Assembly: GCF_021155765.1 (NCBI RefSeq)
Contig: NC_060117.1
Span: 8,646,001 to 8,710,000, forward strand
Direction: 5' to 3'
Length of the DNA: 64,000 nucleotides
Source: Diprion similis
Lineage: Eukaryota > Arthropoda > Insecta > Hymenoptera > Diprionidae
Shown piece after piece: positions 52,758 through 64,000 of this stretch. Each line of letters begins with the position of its first letter. Positions within the stretch are counted from its first letter, which is position 1. The translations under genes and the position numbers were made by a program. The notes below the pieces were generated by a model. The model was given only the letters and a program-made list of their open reading frames with translations, was not told the origin of the DNA and made no database searches.

Positions 52758-52935
52758 GTAAGTGGAGAACGAATGTTGAAGTCTTGACCTCGCTGATGTG
52801 GTGGAGTGATGGGTATTGGAATTGTAGGCCAATGAAGCACGTCACGTCATTTTCTTCCGCCAATGTTCGACTCTAGAAAGGACCTTCCTCAAAACGATAT
52901 GTACATTTATTTATATTGTCAGGAACAGAAGGAAA

Positions 52936-53138
52936 ATTGAAATAAGGATCCAATCTTGGACCTACATGGATACGATGAGCATGATTGTATAACGATTATG
53001 ACGTTGGAATTTGTTTTCCACAGTAATTTTTTTATATTTTTTGTGTAAGATACATTGTGGAAAGCAAATTTCAACGACATAGTACAATCATGCTCATCGT
53101 ATCCATGTAGGTCCACGATTGGATCCTTATTTCATTCT
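52936..53138. repeat. Intronic hairpin, ~200 bp
   Basis: GAAATAAGGATCCAATC, then GGACCTACATGGATACGATG and AGCATGATTGTA on the left pair with GTACAATCATGCT, CATCGTATCCATGTAGGTCC and GATTGGATCCTTATTTC on the right. Arms are about 85-90 nt with a short AT-rich loop and start about 180 bp after the exon donor. Confidence 0.85.
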
Positions 53139-53889
53139 TCTTTTTGATCTTGACGGTGTAAGCAAATGTATGTTATATAGTCCTGAGAGTCCTTACTCGG
53201 ATCGAAACGTCAACGGAAGAGAATGATGGGACGTACTTCGTTGACCTACAATTCTGATATCCATTACTCCACTAGGTGGAGAACGCTTTCGTACAAGGTC
53301 CCTGTATAGTCCACAAGGTTAAAGTTATGTTAGTTGGGAATTCGAAAAATGGTTAGGGAAGTCAGGATGAAGTCAGAGGATTTTCTAATTCATAGCCAGA
53401 GGATTTTGGGGCGATATTACAGAAGGAAGAATATTTAAGGCTTGCACCATGATGAAGCATAATTTTATAAATCATTTGTTACATATCGTGTTTGGCTCCA
53501 TTAAATAAATCAGACGTATTTTTAAATGCCGATTGATCCGCGGCTGTATTTGTTGTAGATAGTTGAATCAGGGCACTATTATACAGGGTGGTTGGTTGTA
53601 ATCACTACAGGCGAATATCTCAAAAACTAGTAAGAGACCCAAGAAAAAGGTTTACACATAACTTGGATATGAGTAGTTAATAGCAAGATCAAATACGAAT
53701 TCAAAAGTGGGTAAATAAAATTTTGGTATTCTTTACTATTACCTTACCTCTATACGTGTTCATTGTCCGAAAAGGTTGTGATCATAATTTATAATGGATA
53801 CGAAAATTACAAATATTCGTTTTGAACTGGACAATTTCGTATCCGCAAGTGAACTATTGTCAATGGAAGTGAGAAACGGAGGCTTTTTC

Positions 53890-54180
53890 GAGTTCACCTA
53901 TTAAAAATCTGACGTTGAACTCAAAAATTGGGAATCAAAAATTAGGACATCGGTTGTGTGGCGATCAGAAACGCGAGAAATAAATTGATTTGGACGAAGC
54001 TTGTTATCCGTGGGGTTTTGAAAATGCCGGTTGCGTGTTGAAAGTTCAAAAATTCTGAACCTTAACTTCAGAATCTCAATCGACGACCTGAAAAACCTCG
54101 TGGTATTAAGTATCATCCAAATAAAATGACTTCCTAAATTTTCATCCGCCATGTTGGATCCGTCATTTTGAATTCCCAAA
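53890..54180. repeat. Dispersed repeat family, copy cluster 4
   Basis: Diverged units ending with CGCCATGTTGGATCCGTCAT followed by TTTGAATTCCCAAATTTT. Left side has GACGTTGAACTCAAAAATTGG in the opposite sense. Confidence 0.6.
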
Positions 54181-54595
54181 TTTTTTGATCGTATTATAAT
54201 TTTCCTCTGAATAAAATTAGAACTAAGCTACTAGAACGTTTTAGTAAAATAGGTCTAATTACAATAATGGTTTGAATACTATAAGGATTACAAAAAAATT
54301 TGGTACGAGTGACTGTTTAATGCGATTTTAGTTGGCAATATTACATTTTCTGTTGAATAATATCAACGTCAATGTATCATTGCACCAACATCAAATTATC
54401 ACAATGGTGACAAGATAAGAACAAGCATAAATCACATCGATCGAAGAGTCAACATGTAGAAACCAGGATACAAATTTGACAAGCTTTCTCAAGCCACATG
54501 TTTTCTAAAAAAAAAATAGTAGTAATAAATTTAGTCCGGTACACTGTGCTTGCATGAGACAGGATAATGTATCAGAATTGACTCAATTCAGGATT

Positions 54596-54835
54596 AAGGT
54601 CATGCAGTACTCCACCATTTACCGACCGAGCAAACTCACCCTTTTTCTTCCGATATTAAATAAACAAACGAACGCAAAGGGTTCAAATTTCGACACTGAA
54701 TGGCTTTTTTGTAGTGGAATACAGGAAAGTTATTAATATTCCGATTTGAACCCTTCTCGTTCGTTTGTTTATCTGATATAGGAAGAAAAAGGGTGAGTTT
54801 GCTCGGTCGGAAAAGGTAGAAATACTACATAACCT
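54596..54835. repeat. Intronic inverted repeat, ~240 bp
   Basis: CCGACCGAGCAAACTCACCC, TTTTTCTTCC and AAACAAACGAACG on the left pair with CGTTCGTTTGTTT, GGAAGAAAAA and GGGTGAGTTTGCTCGGTCGG on the right; outermost AAGGTCATG and AACCTTGAC are also roughly complementary. MITE-like, no coding capacity. Confidence 0.85.
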
Positions 54836-57175
54836 TGACGCTAAATTAAATTTCTATAATAAATCATAAGAAAACCAATAAGTAGGTTGATAGAGTCATT
54901 TTGGCGTTTGAATTCGCTTACAACCGTCACAAAAATACGTTTTTAGCACCCTAACCTCAAAAATCGGGACTTCGCCGTGATTTCTTGGCTTTCGTGATAA
55001 AAACTACGACTCGAAAGTCGTACGGAAAAGGTTTTTTGACCTCGTTCAGTAAAAAAATCGTACCCCTACTAGTTACAAAATGTACTATTTCATTTCAAAG
55101 AAAAATAAATCACACGCGATACTTCTTATAGTGAAGTCGACTTACGTGAAAGTTACAAGTCATCACACCAGCCCCGGAATATTGTATTCGAAGGGATGAA
55201 ATAGAGCAAGTTTGCCTCTTCATACACATGCATATGTATTTCCTGCCAGTCAAAGTATTTAACCTAGTTTCTGGTCGACACTGACACCAGCCAAGGGCAA
55301 CTAAAGAGACACGAGTCGTTGCCGTAGGTTGTCCCCAAGGCTTGTAATCCCATTAATACTCACGTGAGGTTCGCATGCAGGAATGTGTGTGTGCACCATG
55401 TGAGTACAGATGTTGAGATTTCGTCATGTCCAAATGAAAATAATATCAGAATCATGACAAGTAAATCATGAAAAGTTTTTTTACTAACTGCTGATTGAAA
55501 TTTTTTTTTCTCAAACAACTGAATGAAATTATTATCTATCTTATGTGAAAACCTCTCAAAAAGAACAGTTTACGAGCCTCAAGTCCAATTTATTCATCAC
55601 AGATGCGAATTTGCAGAATTTCCGTGACTATATATACGTGCTTATTAATCAATGATCGATTCAGCTTGCAAGTTTATACTGCAACGGAACTTGACCGAAC
55701 GCTGGATTATGGCTATTACGGGACTATCGTTGATAATTAGGATGCTAGTTACGTACATGGTTAACTCCAACTGCAACACAAGTTCGCATCGGTTATCTAG
55801 ATTAACAGATCAAACGAGAGATTGACAGGATTTATGTCCTGCAAATTTGGCCTGCAAGGATTACAATGTGCAAGTAAACACAACTGGGTGTCATCCATTA
55901 AGAGGACCAAACTACGAAGAGTGGTATTGAATTTTAGACAAATTGGAATCCTGAAATTCAATTCCCGATTCCTGACAATTTTAAAAATTTATTTCATTCG
56001 TAATACTTTGTCACTTTTACTTCCATCGGCAAATATTTGAACCGTTTAAAAAGTTTGCAGTTTTTCGCAATCGATGTATTGATATACTTTTGTTTTATAA
56101 TATATCAGTGAGTGATGAAAATTTTACTACGGAATCATAACCATAATTTATTATTTGCTTCGGAAATATTATAAGTGAAACGCGATTTTGTAGACCGATT
56201 TCTTTCCCAATCTCGTCATCGTAAGAAATATAATTATCTACCAGGGAAACGAATCGTTACAGTCGAGCTCGCTCTACCGCGACATTGATTTTCTAGTAGT
56301 TTTTTTTTATAATACATTCTTTTTATTATAATTCTTTTTTTTATAAGTCATAGAAGCAATTTTCATTTCTCTGGACGTTCTGATTTTGTGATCTTTGAAC
56401 CACGCGGGTTTAGATCGTTTGGAATATTCTAGATCACCTAAATTGCTGCATGTGGTTCCCATATATGTATTTTGGAATATCGGCGGACCACTAGGATTCT
56501 ACGATCCCAGTATAAGAGAGAAAATAAGCAGTTTCTAATATTGTAGAATCTCGTCGTTTGGGCTCACCGCGAAAATCCACTCATTGAATTCCACGAGCTA
56601 AGAAATGTAAAAAAAATGTGTGATCTAGTGATATATTTTAGAATGTATCATATATTGAACTTCTTTCTTCTCTTCTGCCAACATATCCAAGTATAATCCA
56701 ATCGTCACATTACAACACCTAGAAAAATTCCTAGTTGTGATTACTATCAAACTGTAATTTTTTTCACTTCATACCAAAACATTATAATTCTCGGTACTAA
56801 ATGAAAATGACTTTTGCAGCTGTAAATAGAAAGTCTAGAATGTATTATTATTTTTTTTGATTATGGTCACTCCTATTACATCGTATGTCTTGCATAACTA
56901 TAATTGCGATAACTTGATGTTAATATAACAATTGATCCTAGGCCTTATTTAACTAAAAAAATATAATGAAGCCAACCAAGAGATTTGCCGTTGTACTAAC
57001 CAGATGAAATTGACAACTATAATTACACTATAAATACGAAATTTTTTGTTCTTATTTTTGAATCATTCCTAGAATATTTCGACAGTTGTCGTAAACAATT
57101 CCATTTCAATAAACTATTTTACCCATTGTACACGGCATCTTTCGCCTCTAGAATATGCAACCAAAGTGACACGTT

Positions 57176-57318
57176 CAATTCAGGTTGACAATCTCTTACT
57201 GCTTAGGTAATGTAGGGATCTACTATATCGATTGCGCATTCGTTTGCTACCCTCCCATTTTGCGCGCTATCGAGTGAGCGAATCCCTACATTACCTAGGC
57301 TATTGCCAACCTAAATTG
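57176..57318. repeat. Intronic inverted repeat just upstream of an exon, ~143 bp
   Basis: CAATTCAGGTTGACAAT and TTAGGTAATGTAGGGAT on the left pair with ATCCCTACATTACCTAG and ATTGCCAACCTAAATTG on the right. It ends about 107 bp before the exon at 57425. Confidence 0.8.
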
Positions 57319-57424
57319 GCCGAGTCATTTCCGTTGCTTCTTCCCAGGGCGACAGATACAGTGTCGTTGGGTGTACGTCTGTAACGAATGAAATCTTTAC
57401 CGTCGTGTTCTTTGAAAATTCTAG

Positions 57425-57790
57425 AAGTTCGTGCTCCTTGGTGTACTTCGACCGGATCGATGCCGGGGTCGAGGACTTGGCCGTACCTGCAGGAGGCGTT
57501 GGACCTGGTGGCGGTGGCGTTCCAAACTCTCAGGGTCCGACGGGGGCCGAATCGGGACCCCAGAGGGAAGCGGAGCAGGGAGGTGCAGCGACCGCCTCGC
57601 ACCATTACCGACAGGCCAGTCATCACCATCATCACCATCACCATCACCACCACCAACAAAGTCAGAGTCAGAGTCCGAATCACTATAATCCTGGCCACTG
57701 TACTCCGCTGCACGTCCAGCCTTTCGAATCGCCGTCATCCGTTGACACAGGGTTTGCCCCGTCGATAAGGAAGCGGAAGATTTCCTGGAA
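57425..57790 (+). CDS. Exon of unrecognised gene X (poly-His, Gly/Pro-rich)
   Basis: From acceptor TTTGAAAATTCTAG to donor CCTGGAA-GTGAGT. The exon is 366 nt, entered and left in phase 2, so it joins in frame to the exon at 52403-52757 and is itself skippable without a frameshift. It encodes SSCSLVYFDRIDAGVEDLAV, a Gly/Pro-rich stretch (GGVGPGGGGVPNSQGP), SHHYRQAS, a run of 11 His, a Gln/Ser stretch, then NHYNPGHCTPLHVQPFESPS and a basic end APSIRKRKISW. No domain recognised. RKRKIS could be a basophilic kinase site. The low-complexity composition suggests a disordered linker. Confidence 0.7.
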
Positions 57791-58257
57791 GTGAGTGCAG
57801 TTTTCCAAGTCCCCTTCTAGACTTTCCATTTTTTCGATGACCATATATTTAATTTTAAATAAATGTATAATAAATAGTAAATATGTAAGTAGCTAGTTTC
57901 TGCAGGTTTCTCAAAAAAGTTATCATCATTTTTTAAGACAATTTTAATCATTCACACGATTATACCCATATAGATTGTTTGGACGATTATTTCGGAGAAT
58001 TCGGGGATGAAACAAGAATAGATTATACTTTCGAAAAACGTGTTATTCGAATAAGAAAAATTCACAGGATATAAGGCATCTCTTAGACTGTAGCTAAAAA
58101 TCGTATACTTCGGCAGAATTTTTTGTACGACAAAAACTAATGTTCAGTTCGACATTTTTCGGAAAACAAAGAATGTTTCTAATTTGAAACAGATTAGTGA
58201 AGAAGCTTTAGTATAATTATTGCATTAATAAAGTGTAATACAGTGCCTCTATGGTTT

Positions 58258-58325
58258 TCGAAGTCATTGATTAAAAATTCTGAAGTCAAATTTGCTGAAT
58301 TCAAAATGGCGAATCCACAATTACG
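58258..58325. repeat. Dispersed repeat family, single unit
   Basis: AAGTCATTGATTAAAAATTC, then TGAAGTCAAATTTGCTGAAT and TCAAAATGGCGAATCCACAA, matching the family layout without the final GGATCCAATATGG match. Confidence 0.5.
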
Positions 58326-60660
58326 TAGTGAATCAAGAAACGGAGGTTCTTAACTTTTACATAAGTTCCATACAGTGCAATTTCACACGTAACGTCGAAC
58401 AATAGCGTTAAAAAAAAGATTTGTTTCACGTGAGGATTACGCCAGAAAACGTATTCCTGAAATTATTCGTACGCATATTAGAAAATGTACTCATGACGTC
58501 ACAGCCTGGTTGTCGGTGCCATTTTACCACCACATAACCTTATTAGTTTTCAATTTTAATGGCGGCAAATCGCAATTCTTGGGCTTTCAAATCACTCATG
58601 TCACATAAATTAATTAATCATAATCAATAATATACCTGTTCTATTATCCAAACGCGAAAAAACACGGTCAGCGGTCAGCTGTCAGCCTGGTTGCATTAGT
58701 TTGATTTTTTCCCATCAGATGTCACATTGCAAAGTGACAATTCCAATAATTCAATTACAGAAAATCATTCCCCGGCAATATTATTGCGGGGATAAGATTA
58801 TCATTTTATATTTTCGGTCGACGTCGGACAAGATCTGATATATTATAGCCAAAATAAGTGAAATTTAAGGCAATCGGTGAAGACTGATTACAACAACCAC
58901 TTAAAGATTGGAAAATCAATGCTACTGCAGAAAATGGAAAAAAAATTATGCTACTGAAATGGCAAATACTTGTTTTAATGCGGAAATACAAGGCAGGAAG
59001 AATGCATATATGCGGAGGTGTTACTGAACAAGATGCCGTTTCCTGAGCTTGAAGAAACAGAGTTGCAGATCGGCATATTAGGTCTATACACAAGGGTATG
59101 CCGGCAGGAAACCTCCAAAGTGTGCAACCGCCACCCCTTACGCCCCATCGAGTAGCGAGTTCCTTTGCACCAGCTGCCACTCGCGTAAAGTCACAAGCCA
59201 AGTAATTGCCAATCAAAATGTCGGGTATCCGTCAAAGGGCTAAGTTAATAATTATTACCATCGGAGATATGGATCTTTTGAAATTACCGCAGAAGCTAGG
59301 CGGAACGATCGTTTACCAAACGAAGGACGCGAGTACAAATTATGTCAGATATATCCTCATGACTTTCCTGGAAACCATGTTTGTGAAAAATTTGTATCGT
59401 AGAATAAATTATTCTTGGATTTTTCTGCAACGACGTTCTTTTAGATTCCTAGAACTAATAATGTTAGAATGAATAATTTTCGGTAACTAAAAATATAATA
59501 ATAAATAAAAACAGATTCAAAATGACATTGCAGGGTCAATGCCTAAAAATGTTGAAAACTTATTAAACTTCTTTCGAACTTATGAAACTTTTAATATACC
59601 ATGCATCACATTTTATTTCTACACTGACAAAAAAGTGAAGTACATTTTATTTATTTTAATTGAACACCATTTGATTGTTACAATTCTGATATACAGTTAG
59701 ATAGACACGAACAAAAAACTAAAACAAATTCCTGATTGTATTCGAAATGTGTACGTGAACGTTGAGTCTCAAACGTTATTAACGTGATACTATAAAATAA
59801 TGAGATCGAATAAACTTCTTTATGAAGATTGAATCCAACGACATCAAGGATCAGTTCAATATAATGTTCGTTTATGAATTATAATAGTTGTATCCTAGCA
59901 AAATTCAACGTCACGCTGAAATAGTTGATGTGCAACAACACACAATGTCTTCTCTTATTGTACAGAGGAATGTCACATTTCCTTGATTCTGAAAAGACGG
60001 GTGATTCAAATATGATTTTTTATTCACTTGCAACTCAACTATCTGAAACCTAAAAAATTTCGTAGCTTTAATTTTATGTTCATGAATTATGACAACTTCA
60101 TTGTTAGAAAGTTTTTCGTGATTTTTGCATCATTATCGACGGATTTGAAGCTCTCTAGTCACGGAGACATTGGAAAAATATCGATGTTTCTAGTTTTGAA
60201 CAATAGAAAAATGACACGAGCACCTTATTATTAGAACATTAAAGATAAGACTGTTCAACGCGATTTGTGGCTGCATGAATTTGATCGACTATATTCCGCG
60301 CGGAATGCTGCAGGTGGAGGAAAATGGAAAGCTTTGGTTCAGATTGCGAGAATACTTATCAAGTTTCGATACTTTCTAAAGCTTCGCGACTCCTTTGTAG
60401 CAGGTAAGGGTTTGCCGTCGCTCACTTTGCGACGAATTTGTAACCGAGTTGTAGAGCAAACGGAGCCGTTCTGCACTGAACCTTTGACGAAGTCTAATTG
60501 CCCAAGTGCTACACGCTTTTGTTTTCCAACAATCACTGCCAAGCCTTGATAAACTTTTCATTCATCGGCCAGCAACGCAGGCCAAGGTTCTGATAATTTA
60601 TTTTTCTCCATATTCTTCATACAAATCTGAGAAAGCGTGAGTTTTTATTCATTTTGTTTG

Positions 60661-61750
60661 CAGACAGCGTCGCCGCATTTCGAAACTCAATTAAATATTA
60701 AAGTAATGGAGTGGCAAAATTTTTTGACTTTGATAAAAAAAACGAACAGTTTCATTCTCGTATTTTGGAAAAAACAATCTTCACGTACTAAGCAAGCAGA
60801 ATTACGTATAGTTTTCCAGTTTTTGCCTGATTACAATTTGTAATTAGATAGGGGAGGGTTGAGCACGACGGCCCCCCTCAAAAATTTCGCCAAAAAAGTT
60901 TTTATCCGTTTTCTGCCAAATTATCGTAAATTTGATGCATTTACTTATTCTTAGACCAATTTGAGATATCTGGGGGGGGGGGGGGTGATGGACCACCCAA
61001 AAATATTGGGTCAAAAAATTGCAAAAAATTTTTTTATCATTTTTTAGAGAGGGGCCAGCGTGCTCCAGAATTTTTTTTTTTTTCGTTTTTTCAAGAATTT
61101 TGGCGAAATTTCGGTGACTTCGTTCAAAGTAGAACAAAAATAAATTAATTTTATGGTAAAAAGCCACAAAAAGTAATAACCGGCTTAGGGGGGCCATCGT
61201 GCCCACCCGCCCCTATATTTTAATTATGAACACAGATAATTTGCAATTCGAATAAAATTAATTGGGAATCACATATAAATTTTGTGATTAGACACAAATT
61301 ATGTTCATATTTTGTAATTAAGGCGAAGTAGGATGTAAATTATATTTGTATGTTATATCCACAGCAAAATGAAATGTAAATGGCATTTTTACTTGGTAAT
61401 TGTTTTCGTTGTAATTAAAATTTTTCCGAATAGCTGGTTGATATCTTGGTTGAGGTCCATTATGGTTTTTCGACGTCATCGATATTATCTTCATTTCATG
61501 CATTTAGTTTGTTTTTGTTTTTTCTAATTCAAGATAAAAATTTAATTTGTATTTTTTTTTGTCCAATCACAAAATACAAGTATACTTTGTATTTCATCCT
61601 ATTCTCATTACAAAATACAAATGTGATATGTATTTTGTACATCGTTGTCTGAATTGCAAATTCTAACTTCTAATTGGACTATCATAATTTTGACCATCAC
61701 GGGTAAAGGTTCATCTATGAGTTCGTCTTTTGATAAGAACGTGTCTAAAA
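60661..61750. repeat. Duplicated repeat, copy 1, interrupted
   Basis: Begins GCAGACAGCGTCGCCGCATT and continues TTCGAAACTC, matching 63508 onward (GCAGGCAGCGTCGCCGTATT). Its right part (TTCTAACTTCTAATTGGACT and CTTTTGATAAGAACG, about 61661-61745) matches 63905-63985. The left and right parts are split here by the element at 60848-61216. Copy 2 has no such element. Confidence 0.7.
60848..61216. mobile_element. Nested inverted-repeat insertion, ~369 bp
   Basis: Starts ATAGGGGAGGGTTGAGCACG and ends with the reverse complement of ATAGGGGCGGGTGGGCACGA; pairing continues through the ACGGCCCCCCTC segment. Contains a run of 14 G (60972-60985). The homologous position at about 63690 in copy 2 of the host repeat lacks it. 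Confidence 0.8.
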
Positions 61751-61929
61751 CAATCTTGTTCGAGTTTCCGACTATGATGATTCGATATGGCGACCGAAAA
61801 TTACATTAAATTAAAAACATGCTGAGGTGATTATGAGTGGAAAACAAAAAAGACTCAAAAAGTTGAACTTTGACAACTTATTGAGTAAAAAAAATAATTT
61901 AATGTGTAATAACATAAAATTTGGTAAAG

Positions 61930-62350
61930 GTAGGTTTCTTGAGTCGCTGATTAGAACTCTGAACTCAAAATTTGAAAATTGAAAATAGCGGATCCAATAT
62001 GGTGGACCAAGATCCAAAAAGTCGTTCGATTCTGTTAAAACTTAGTGCCCAGGGGTTTTCCAGGTCGCTGATTGCAAATATGAACTTGAAATTACAAAAT
62101 TTAAAATAGTGGATCCAATATGGCAACATCAAGTGACTTTTGGGATTTTGGTCCATCGTATTAGATCTGCAATTTGGAATTTGGTAATTTCAAGTTCAGA
62201 TTCGTAATCAGCAACCTCAAAAGTCCTGGAGTATCGAATTTCACCAAAATCGAGTGATTCTTTGAATTATGGTCCACCACATTGGGTCCGCCATTTCGAA
62301 TTTTCAAATTTTGATTTCAGAAGCGTAGACAGCAACCCAAGGAACCCCTC
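61930..62350. repeat. Dispersed repeat family, copy cluster 5 (four units)
   Basis: Two forward units (for example AGTCGCTGATTAGAACTCTG to GCGGATCCAATATGGTGGAC, and AGGTCGCTGATTGCAAATAT to AGTGGATCCAATATGGCAAC), then two reversed ones (including CAGATTCGTAATCAGCAACC and TGGGTCCGCCATTTCGAATT). Same two-forward, two-reversed layout as at 39380-39810. Confidence 0.75.
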
Positions 62351-62592
62351 TAAACCAAATTTTATCGAAATCCGTTCGGTAGTTTTAACATGCCCCTGAA
62401 TGGGTTAAATGGGAAAATCCACCCTCTCGCGTACACGATTTAGATTTAAGATAAAAATCTGAAAAAATTAGGAAATGATTTTGGAATTATTTGGAGCCGA
62501 TTGGGGCGGTTAGCCTCTCGAAATTCGCAAATGACCGTTTTAAAGACCCCTCTAATACGATTTTAACCAGATTTTTCGTTTTTTTTTTTCAG

Positions 62593-62664
62593 CGAGAGTA
62601 ATGAATTGCAGAACTATACGGGAGACGACACCAAATCCGTCAGAACGAACGACGATAGTAAAAG
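62593..62664 (+). CDS. Exon of unrecognised gene X (72 nt)
   Basis: Acceptor is a long T tract followed by CAG; donor AAAAG-GTAAAAG. The 72 nt exon enters and leaves in phase 2. Joined to the exon at 57425-57790 the split codon is AA-C (Asn) and the exon reads ESNELQNYTGDD, then TKSVRTNDDSK. It contains a potential N-glycosylation sequon (NYT), which would matter only if it is extracellular. Being a multiple of three with equal phases, it is a cassette-type exon. The gene continues beyond the window. Confidence 0.6.
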
Positions 62665-63507
62665 GTAAAAGAAAAGAAAACATTATCGCCTCAATGATTG
62701 GTGGCACGGATTTGAGAACGGAAAAAAACTAGATAAAAAAAAAAAACGAAAAGTAGGAGGAAAAAAGAAAACAACAGATTCTAAAGAGCACTAAGAAAAG
62801 TAAAAAAATAAGGGCTCGAAGCTGCAATGGAAATTCATCATACCAGGAGTTTCTGGTGAAAGTGACGAGTGACGGCGGCACTTTCACCGAATACTCCGGG
62901 CAGAATTGAATCCGACCCTGCAAACGACACCTCGGAACAATGATGGACAAAATTTTCAATCGCAGATTTCAATAAAGTATGCTCAATACAAAACAAGTCA
63001 TAAACATAGTATTTTTCGTGGTACTTTTCCTTACTGTACGTACAAACCAATTCAATTACTCAAAGCATCACAATTAAGTATGATCAAAACATTTTGTCGT
63101 TACAATTCTCTTTTATTCATGAAATAGTTCCTTCGATTTTTATGAAATAATTTCTTATTATTTGTTTTATGGGAATTTGTATGAAATTTTTTGTAAACGT
63201 TATAAGCTGTATCGGAGTCCTTGGAGTTTTATGAATTTTTTTCGACAGAAGCATAAGTTGAAAAAATTGGACTTTGTAATATTTTGAGCCCATCGTTTGA
63301 ACGTGAGTCATGTTATAAATTTCAGATTTTTTCTTCCAGCCGTTTTCCATATCAGTGAGAGAGCTTATCGGGAAGATCGACAGGCCGACATTTTTCTAAA
63401 ACCCCGTTTCTTGGATACTAGAGATCCAAAAGCGTAAAGAGTCATTGAAATTAAGCAAATACATTTTCAACATTTGAGGAAGATTGACTTTTTATTATTT
63501 TTTCCTG
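62665..63507. other. Downstream intron of gene X, nothing recognised
   Basis: AT-rich sequence after the last supported donor. It includes a short A-rich segment (62725-62775) and no exon that I can support. Confidence 0.35.
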
Positions 63508-64000
63508 CAGGCAGCGTCGCCGTATTTCGAAACTCACAGCAATGAAAAATTGAAGTAATGGAATGGAAAAAACTTTTGAGCTTTGAACAAAACGAACAGT
63601 TTTGGTCTCATGTTTAAAAAAAATAGTTTTTTGCGTGCCACTCAAGCTGTATTTGGTAGTTTCCTAGTTTCCACGTAATTACAGTTTTTAATTGTAAACA
63701 TTCTAATTATAAATTACTCATTTAATTTCCAACCGGAAACAAATTAATTACAAATTACTTTTGTTGTGATTACATAAAAATTACATTTTATTTTGTTATC
63801 AAGGTGCATCAGGTTACGAATTGTATTTGTATTTTATATACACAGAAAAATCAAATACAAAAGTTATTTGCACTGTCGTCCCAATCGCAAATTCTATTTT
63901 CAATTTCTAATTTCTAATTGGACAATCGTAGTTTTACCCATCACTAGTTAAAATTTAACTAAGAATTTGTTTTTTGATACGAACATTTCAAGAACAACCC
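63508..64000. repeat. Duplicated repeat, copy 2, uninterrupted
   Basis: Matches 60661-60847 and, without a break, the sequence that follows the insertion in copy 1 through to 61750. It runs off the window end. Confidence 0.7.

Larger units (their letters stand above)
52758..57424 (+). other. Putative intron of gene X with hairpins
   Basis: About 4.7 kb between two phase-compatible exons. It contains three long inverted repeats (52936-53138, 54596-54835 and 57176-57318) and one cluster of the dispersed repeat family (53890-54180). No other coding segment recognised. Confidence 0.5.
57791..62592 (+). other. Putative intron of gene X
   Basis: About 4.8 kb, AT-rich, between two phase-2 exons. 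Contains one dispersed-repeat unit (58258-58325), the duplicated repeat with its nested insertion (60661-61750), and a dispersed repeat cluster (61930-62350). No further exon was convincingly seen; a less AT-rich patch at 59000-59215 was examined and left unassigned. Confidence 0.45.

Noticed and set aside
57300..57738. Minus-strand frames with Met/Val or Asp/Ser repeats at 57.3-57.7 kb
   Set aside because: They are shadows of the poly-His exon; the plus-strand frame is the one bounded by matching splice sites and phases.
59206..59472. 88-codon plus-strand frame within the presumed intron of gene X
   Set aside because: No acceptable acceptor/donor pair giving phase 2 at both ends, and the sequence becomes AT-rich and compositionally random.
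1..64000. tRNA, rRNA or CRISPR features
   Set aside because: No cloverleaf with matching acceptor stem and anticodon was recognised, no rRNA-like sequence was seen, and the only regular tandem repeat (40.5-41.7 kb) has a ~155-bp period without spacer structure.

Overview
This window looks like nuclear DNA of an insect, probably a hymenopteran. The evidence is AT-rich sequence, short GT-AG introns, compact intron-containing genes at one end, long gene-poor stretches, and many small terminal-inverted-repeat elements. The order is an inference from the general look of the proteins; no search was run.

Region 1 (1-8.8 kb, minus strand) is a tandem carboxylesterase cluster. Two complete eight-exon genes (629-3425 and 4087-8744) have eight coding exons of identical length (135, 283, 186, 200, 157, 315, 139 and 169 nt) and each encode 527 aa. 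A third copy is represented at 180-313 by a first-exon homologue that is one base short and therefore frameshifted. Neither intact protein begins with an obvious signal peptide, which suggests intracellular alpha-esterase-type enzymes. The upstream copy has unusual residues around the active site.

Region 2 (16.4-22.9 kb) holds two conserved single-copy-type genes in head-to-head orientation: integrin-linked kinase (minus, 16404-19919, seven coding exons, 449 aa) and the nitric-oxide-synthase-interacting protein NOSIP (plus, 21085-22778, five coding exons, 290 aa). About 1.2 kb of shared upstream sequence lies between them.

Region 3 (23-52 kb) is gene-poor. It contains at least six inverted-repeat (MITE-like) elements, a dispersed repeat family centred on a GGATCCAATATGG motif, a CpG-rich island at 39.9-40.46 kb, and directly beside it a decaying tandem array with a period of about 155 bp.

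Region 4 (52.2-62.7 kb, plus strand) contains four probable exons of one unrecognised long-intron gene. They encode polar, Gln/Pro/Gly-rich, low-complexity sequence with an 11-residue poly-His run. Splice phases agree across all of them, and two exons are symmetric phase-2 cassettes. Its introns carry several long hairpins, and near the window end there is a duplicated repeat in which one copy has a nested insertion and the other preserves the empty site.

The esterases, ILK and NOSIP have no obvious functional link; ILK and NOSIP may share a promoter region. I saw no rRNA gene, no CRISPR array and no tRNA that I could support.
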